A stretch of DNA of 64,000 nt from Tetraselmis striata (Eukaryota; Chlorophyta; Chlorodendrophyceae; Chlorodendrales; Chlorodendraceae): positions 1-64,000 of the forward strand of contig VCJN01003237.1 in NCBI GenBank assembly GCA_006384855.1, read 5' to 3'. The notes below the pieces were generated by a model. The model made no database searches. It was not told the origin of the DNA and was given only the letters and a program-made list of their open reading frames with translations. Of the stretch, positions 58,516 to 64,000 are shown in pieces; the first letter of the stretch is position 1, and each line of letters starts with the position of its first letter. Made by a program: the position numbers and the translations under genes.

Positions 58516-61500
58516 TTATTTATATATATATTTTATCTGTATATATGTATATATATATATACATATAATTGTATAGACAGAGAGGGAGAGGGAAGGAGAG
58601 AGAGAGAGAGAGAGAGAGAGAATAATGGCGTCAGGGTGCAGGTTGAAGGGCCCGTGATATAGGTTATATGCAGTCAACGTCCGCGGCACTGTTGTTCACG
58701 CCGCAACATGAACGTTACACTCACGTCTGCCTCTGATTTGTTTCCTTGAGCAGGTTAGCCCAATCCCTTCACCACTGCCAGAGTACAATATCGCGACCTT
58801 CAACGGGGGCGGCGATGCCTACCTCACCTGCAACCTCGAGGACCGCGGCAGCGAGTACGCGGGCACCTGCAGCAACACGCTGTGCCCAGGGCCAGGTGAG
58901 AATGCTGTCTAAGATGGCGCTGTGTTATGAACGCGGTGCGTTCACCATGGCTTTGCGCCCCGTCCACCAACACAGCATTGTCCGACATCCTGACTGCACT
59001 TCCATGAATATGTATCTGCTGCGTTGCCGGTCACAGGCTGCATTGAGGATGGCGTGAAGCTGCGCTGCGAGAGTCTGTGTATCTGCCACGACGGCCGTGG
59101 CCGTCTGTCATGCGGTGTGGACGAGACTTGCGTGTGCTCCGCCTGTGAGGTGGAGCGCAACGACGACGCAGAGATTTCCCGTATTGAGCAGATCAACCAG
59201 AGCCTCCAGCCCCCGGAGTCCAGCGGCGCTGGCAGTGCGGCTGGCGCTCCAAGCAGCCTGGACGCGGATGTGGTAATCATGCAGGGCGAAGCGGCAGAGA
59301 CCACCCTGCCCCCGTCCAAGGGCAACATGGATGCATACGCTGAGGCCGTGAGCCGCATGGAGCAGAACATGGTTGAGGGTACGCTGGCCTTTGCAGCTTC
59401 AGCCGTTGATAAGTCCCATATAGGTGGTGACGTACAGCTGCAGTGACCGCTCCTTGTCATTGACGCACTTGCCTGCATCGCTGTGTGACTCGCAGGCAAC
59501 CAGGGCCGCAAGCTGCAGCAGGCAAGCCAAATCGACGCCGCCATTCAGAACGCCCAGGATGCGCAGTCGCTCGTGGCGAGGCTGGAGGCGCAGGTGTCCA
59601 CACTGACATCATACATAGAGCAAACTGCCAAGGCATCCATCGACAATGATCGTCTTCTTCAGGTAATCCCCCCACCCGTGCGGGTGCCTTGCTTCTTTAG
59701 AGACCCCGCTGCAGCCCTACGTTGCTGACACCTATTGTGCGATGCGCCTGGCAGAATCTCATCAGCAGCGGCCAAGTGCAGCTGACGGCAAGGCAGGACC
59801 AGATCCTGAGCACGCTGCAGACGGTCATCGACCGCCGCAACGCCGCACAGGAGCTGGCGGAGCGCACCTTTGAGCGCCTGGATCAGCTGACTGCGCTGAG
59901 CAACCAGCAGTCGCAGTCGCTGAAGGAGGTGCAGCAGGTGGCGGAGACGCAGCTGCAGTCCATCCAGGATGCGCAAACGCGTGGCGCGCTTCGCCTATCC
60001 CAGGCGTTGGAGCTCCTCGGTCGCGTGCGCCTCCAACAGTGCGCTTCGCCGACTTTGTACTGCTTTGTTCGTGTGACTCGTGTATGTTGGCCCCAACAGC
60101 CTTAACGCCAATGCATTGTGCTTTGTGCGTCATGCCTGCAGGGAGGTCAACGCGCGGACTGCCCTCCTGGCCAACACGATATGCTCTGAGCGCCAGCGCT
60201 CCATCTTTTTTACCATGCAGAACTACGAGTCTGTGGAGAGCGAGCGCCCACGAGACCGCGACATCGGCCTTTCAAACAAGCTGCTGGCGGGCATGCTGCT
60301 GCACAGCTCGAGGCGCGACCGCTCCGTGTGTGAGAACGACCCCTTCCTCAGCAAAGAGGCGAGCTGCTTTGGCGGCAGGTCCACCACGCCCTTTGGCATC
60401 GACCCCGTGTTCAAGCGCGGTGCGGAGCTGTACCAGCCCGACCTTGACACCACGGAGGACAAGCACATGTAGGTGGCCTGCGCCTCGTGCCACACTGGCA
60501 CTCGCCCGCGGCATCGCGGCTGCGCTTTGCACACACGCTAACTGCTGATGCCTCTCGCATTGCAGCTACTACAACTGCTCGGACCTGCCTCTCTTGCTGG
60601 CCCCCGTGGAGATCAACACCAGCATGGTCCCCAACGACCCCACCTTCTGCACGGAGCTCTACAACGGGAACAAAGTGCCATACGGCTTCAAGCCGCTGCC
60701 GTGAGTTCTGGCTGCTGGCTATTATTTATTTCCCCATTGGTCTTTCATCGCATGCGCTACTGCTCCCCACCGCTGCCGTGCATTCCACGCGAGACGGAAT
60801 GTAATGCATCCAGCCCCCTCCCCGCACTCCACTCCCCAGGCTGAAAGGCTACGGCGACGGGTTCCCGATGTTTTTCGACATCAACCTGAGCGAGCAGCGC
60901 GCGCAGGACTACCTGGCGTACATGATCCAGGGGCTATACCTGGACAGCGCCACAGGAGGCGGTGACCAGCGAGTGGGTCACGTACAACAGCGAGCTCTCA
61001 GTGTACGCGCACATCCAGGTGGAGTTCAGCTTCAGCTCCGCCGGGTTGATTGAGGTGTCGCACAGCATCGGCACCCTGCGCACTGATGTCATGTCAACCA
61101 GCACCGACTACTGGCGTCTGTTCCTGGAGGTGGGGCTCCCCGCTCTGGCAGAGCGATTTCGTGCTTTCATACTGTTGTGATGCCGCAATGGAGTTTGTGG
61201 GCGCCTGTCATGCGCTGGTGCGGAGTGGCCGCTTCTGAATTGCCCCCGCCCGGTCCCTTGGCCAGATTGTTGTCTTTGTCGCCATCTTCGTCCAGCTGGC
61301 TTACAACATCCTGTGGGCCGTGAGCCGCCTGCGTGCCGGAGTGCGCTGGGCGCGCCTGCTCACTCACGGCTGGCTCTACTTTGACCTGATCACCATGCTG
61401 CTCATGATCATCAACGCCATCAACTGGTGGACGTTCACCTTCAGCGACACGGTCGACTTTTCCATCAAGGAGCGCTATGCGGTGTACGCGGACCTCGACA

Positions 61501-62804
61501 GCCCCGCGAACTTCCTGGCGCTCGACAGCAACGGCGCTGACCTGCAAGAGCTTGCGGCCAGCATCACCGACCTCAAGACGCTGCTCAACCGCTACACGCA
61601 GTACTTTGCCATCGCCGGCGTCGTCATCATCCTCAACGTGGTCCGCATGCTGAAGGCGATGGATTTCCAGCCGCGCCTGGGCATTGTCACCCGCTCGCTG
61701 CTGTATGCCGGCTCGGACCTGGGCCACTTTTTCGTCATGAGCGGCGCTGTGTTCATGAGCTACGTGCTCATGGGGCACCTGCTGTTTGGGCAGTACATCG
61801 ACTCGTTCTCCAGCGTGCCCAACTCGCTCACCACCTGCTTTGCGCTGGTGCTGGGCGACATCGAGGTCAACAGCGAGCTGCAGGAGCTGCCGGGAACCAT
61901 GAAGAGCGTCGGGGCGCTCTTCTTCTGGACCTACATGATCCTCGTCTTCCTGGTGTTGCTGAATTTCCTGCTGGCCATCATTGTCGACGCCTTCTCAGAG
62001 GTGAAGAGCAAGACCAGCGACACGATCGGTGTGCCGCAGGAGGTGACGCGCATCGCGGTCGACAAGACCCGCAGCGCCATGCGTATGTGCGGCAAGCAGT
62101 ACGTCAACGACAGGGAGGCGCGCGAAGTGCTCAAGGCCGTCTACAAGGCGCGGAAGGCCGCGGATGAGGAGACCGACCAGAAGCGCGAGCTGCTGGACGA
62201 GCACGAGGCGAAGGAGGAGGTCAAGACCATCCCCATTGGCAACAAGCACATCAGCTCCAAGGCTCTCGCCAACCTGTTTTACACCATCCTCGACCCCGCC
62301 GCTGATGATGAGGAGGCGGGCAGCGGCAAGCCCGACGCATCCGTGACAGTCGTCAAGCAAGGCCTGTGCGGCAAGAGTGAGATCACTCCGGATCTGGATG
62401 AGGTCGCTGACGCGTTGGTGGACCGCTTCGGCGAGTACGAGGACGAAGTTGAGCTGGACGAAACGGAGGCCATCATCAGCGCGCCGCCCGCGCGCCCCGG
62501 CTCAGTTGACTCGGGCAGCGACGAGGAGCTGCTCCGCCGCCTGGATGACATCTCCACCGACCGCGACCGCCTGCAGCGCCAGGTGGCGGCACTCCTGGCC
62601 GCCAGCCCTGCGGCGCAGGAAGAGCTCAAGAAGCAGGCGGAAGCGGCCATGGAGAAGCGCCGGGCCGGTCCTGGCCCCAGCCGCCTCGCCAGCACCTCTT
62701 CAGCTGAGGCCATATCCACGGAGCCTGTCAACATGCCGTCCATCTCTGAGGACGACGCCGAGCAGATTCGCGTGAACCTCATCCGCAGCCAGACCTCCAA
62801 GTGA
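54892..62804 (+). CDS. Polycystin (PKD2-like) TRP cation channel, 16 exons
   Basis: Exons: 54892-55011, 55554-55808, 55992-56088, 56237-56469, 56691-56807, 56857-57051, 57286-57501, 57653-58246, 58754-58895, 59037-59378, 59496-59662, 59755-60024 (end uncertain), 60146-60468, 60566-60700, 60840-61129, 61266-62804; about 1,677 residues. Helix S1 is KELFWFLVFLVLYFAMLFLQ (about 118-138). A Cys motif CGDGVCVDPWEFPEYGRFGC follows, then a long extracellular part with a second Cys cluster and coiled coils (about 730-916), then S2-S6: IVVFVAIFVQLAYNILWAV, HGWLYFDLITMLLMIINAIN, pore SLTTCFALVLGDI (about 61,830) and S6 LVFLVLLNFLLAIIVDAFSE. Polycystins conduct cations, often in cilia. One extra base near 60954 (ACAGGAGGCGG) shifts the frame inside a conserved region. 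The C-terminus is acidic and partly coiled. Confidence 0.88.
58300..58622. repeat. Pyrimidine microsatellite followed by its complementary purine tract in a polycystin intron
   Basis: About 215 bp of C/T-rich sequence ending in pure (TC)n at 58456-58512 is followed by an AT-rich spacer of about 60 bp and then (GA)n at 58578-58621. The two tracts are complementary and could pair into a long hairpin in the pre-mRNA. The tract starts about 50 nt after the donor of exon 8. Confidence 0.95.
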
Positions 62805-63925
62805 TGCGGTCACTGTGAACGCCTGCGACTGCTCGAGACAGCGACCACCGGCAACGTCGGCCTGCTTGGTCACGATCGTCCCACGCGGTGGCGTTGTGGA
62901 CTCCGTTCAACTCGAGCTGCACTCCAACGGGGTCCTCCATCCTTGCGTCCATGCGACTGGCATGCTCATCGCTTCCAAGAACTTCATTTCTCTCATCTTT
63001 TAATTAATGGCGCTGTCGCTGTTCACCCGTACGGGGGGGGGGAGCAGCAGCGCCTCATAGGGGACGTAGCCGCTGTTTGCCTATGTCTCACAACGGCCGG
63101 TCCCTCTCACTCATGCTTTCCTCTTCTTTTAAGTCTAGGGGATGCGCCGACAGGGGCGTCAATTAATCCTTAGAGGTGCAGCCGCACATGCAACTCTGAA
63201 TCCCCTGCGACAGCGCTGAATCCCCCCCCCCCCCCCCCCTTTCTATACCGCCCCAGCGGCGATGGCGGCATTTCATCTGTCTTTTCCATGTTGTATACTT
63301 TTCCACAAATATCAATTAAGCAGTTGGCATCATAGCATTTATTCAGGAAATAGTCATTAATAATATATATATATATATATATATACAGAAATGCGCCGGT
63401 GCACATACTTATCCATTCATTTGCACGTGTTATCGTTATCCATAACAGATACAGCTATCCTACGTGTGCATATACATAATTAGCTATGTTGAGTTGCAAC
63501 ATTGACTTGAAGGTGCGCTCCGCAATATCGCCTGAAAGTCCGCTGCTGATACTCTCAGAACGATTTATCTGGATGATACAACAATTCCACATTTCACCAC
63601 TTCAGTGCTCTTCAAAGGGCTGCTGCATGCAAGCAGCCCGCAGCGATTGGCTGCTGGAATTCATACATTCTACAGGTGAGCAACTTTACAACTCGTATTG
63701 CATTACAACCTCTGACTTTCGCGTGGCAGCTATCTCAGAGCTATTGCTATGCAGCTCAGCTGCTCAAGCAAGACCGATGCGCCAAAACATGACTGTGCCG
63801 AGCTGTGCTGCCAGTCTGGGGTTATTTAATAGTTATGGTGGCAACTGACTACATGTCCTACACATACGTGTTCCTGCCAAGGATTGACGGACAGTGTAGT
63901 AAACGCTTCGGACGATCCTCCTGCT
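62805..63925. other. Spacer after the polycystin gene
   Basis: It holds the presumed 3' UTR, a C tract at about 63221-63239 and an (AT)n run at 63362-63384. Open frames at 63.49-63.85 kb show no recognisable domain. Confidence 0.5.
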
Positions 63926-63997
63926 ATGGGTCATCAATGGTCGCGAGTGGGCTTCTTCCCTAGCGCGGCGTACCCGCCGCCTGAGAGCTCCATCCAG
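63926..63997 (+). CDS. Probable first coding exon of a gene running off the window
   Basis: An ATG at 63926 opens MGHQWSRVGFFPSAAYPPPE and the frame reaches ATCCAG followed by GTG at 63998-64000, a plausible splice donor at the very end. Twenty-four codons fit phase 0. Too little is present to name the protein; the exon call rests on frame and donor only. Confidence 0.4.
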
Positions 63998-64000
63998 GTG

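Noticed and set aside
57653..58576. Exon 8 of the polycystin gene read through into Ser/Pro/Leu repeats
   Set aside because: The tail is a translation of the (CT)n intron; a good donor ends the exon at 58246.
63486..63848. 120-codon plus-strand frame after the polycystin gene
   Set aside because: No domain, unusual composition for this genome's exons and no splice context.

Overview
The window looks like nuclear DNA of a green alga (Chlorophyta, most likely chlorophycean/volvocalean; this is inference from gene content). Genes are split by many short GT-AG introns, with donors often reading GTGCGC. The genes are a plant-type nuclear actin-related protein ARP7, a VTC1-type polyphosphate/acidocalcisome membrane protein, an OST-alpha-like solute transporter, a TRM10 tRNA methyltransferase, a polycystin/PKD-type TRP channel and a WD40 protein. 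Land plants have ARP7 but no polycystins, so the mix points to an alga. About half of the window is transposon debris and simple repeats. Runs of 15-32 G or C are scattered through introns and spacers.

Layout: 103-3005 (-) WD40 gene in seven exons; 3.1-4.6 kb the C-terminal part of a REL-type retroelement protein; 4.8-6.7 kb two LINE fragments around a tRNA-Thr-like sequence; 8.06-10.31 kb (-) ARP7, ten exons, all phases consistent; 10.56-16.27 kb a PIF/Harbinger-like DNA transposon candidate with 27-bp terminal inverted repeats, decayed transposase fragments and two direct duplications; 16.7-21.1 kb a second candidate element full of tandem repeats; 21.6-24.3 kb decayed tyrosine recombinase and reverse transcriptase remnants; 25.78-26.77 kb (+) OST-alpha-like transporter with an apparent one-base frameshift; 27.53-28.84 kb (-) VTC1; 30.7-36 kb repeats, including two MITE-like copies facing each other and a LINE copy split by a smaller TIR element; 36.77-41.12 kb (+) TRM10, apparently with an N-terminal extension of three short repeats; 42.7-44.6 kb an inverted pair of dispersed repeats; 46.5-50.85 kb (-) a long LINE copy with a 13-bp target-site duplication and at least four frameshifts; 51.06-51.83 kb a MITE; 51.9-54.4 kb (-) a second copy of the REL-type retroelement with reiterated 3' ends; 54.89-62.80 kb (+) the polycystin channel gene in 16 exons; 63.93 kb (+) the likely first exon of another gene running off the window.

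The host genes are unrelated housekeeping and transport genes, as expected of a eukaryotic chromosome; nothing indicates an operon. ARP7 would act in SWI/SNF-type chromatin remodelling, TRM10 in tRNA m1G9 modification, VTC1 in acidocalcisomes or vacuoles, the polycystin in a (possibly ciliary) membrane, and the OST-alpha-like protein in a membrane. Exon models were built by eye from homology, GT/AG sites and reading phase. No alignment or database search was run.
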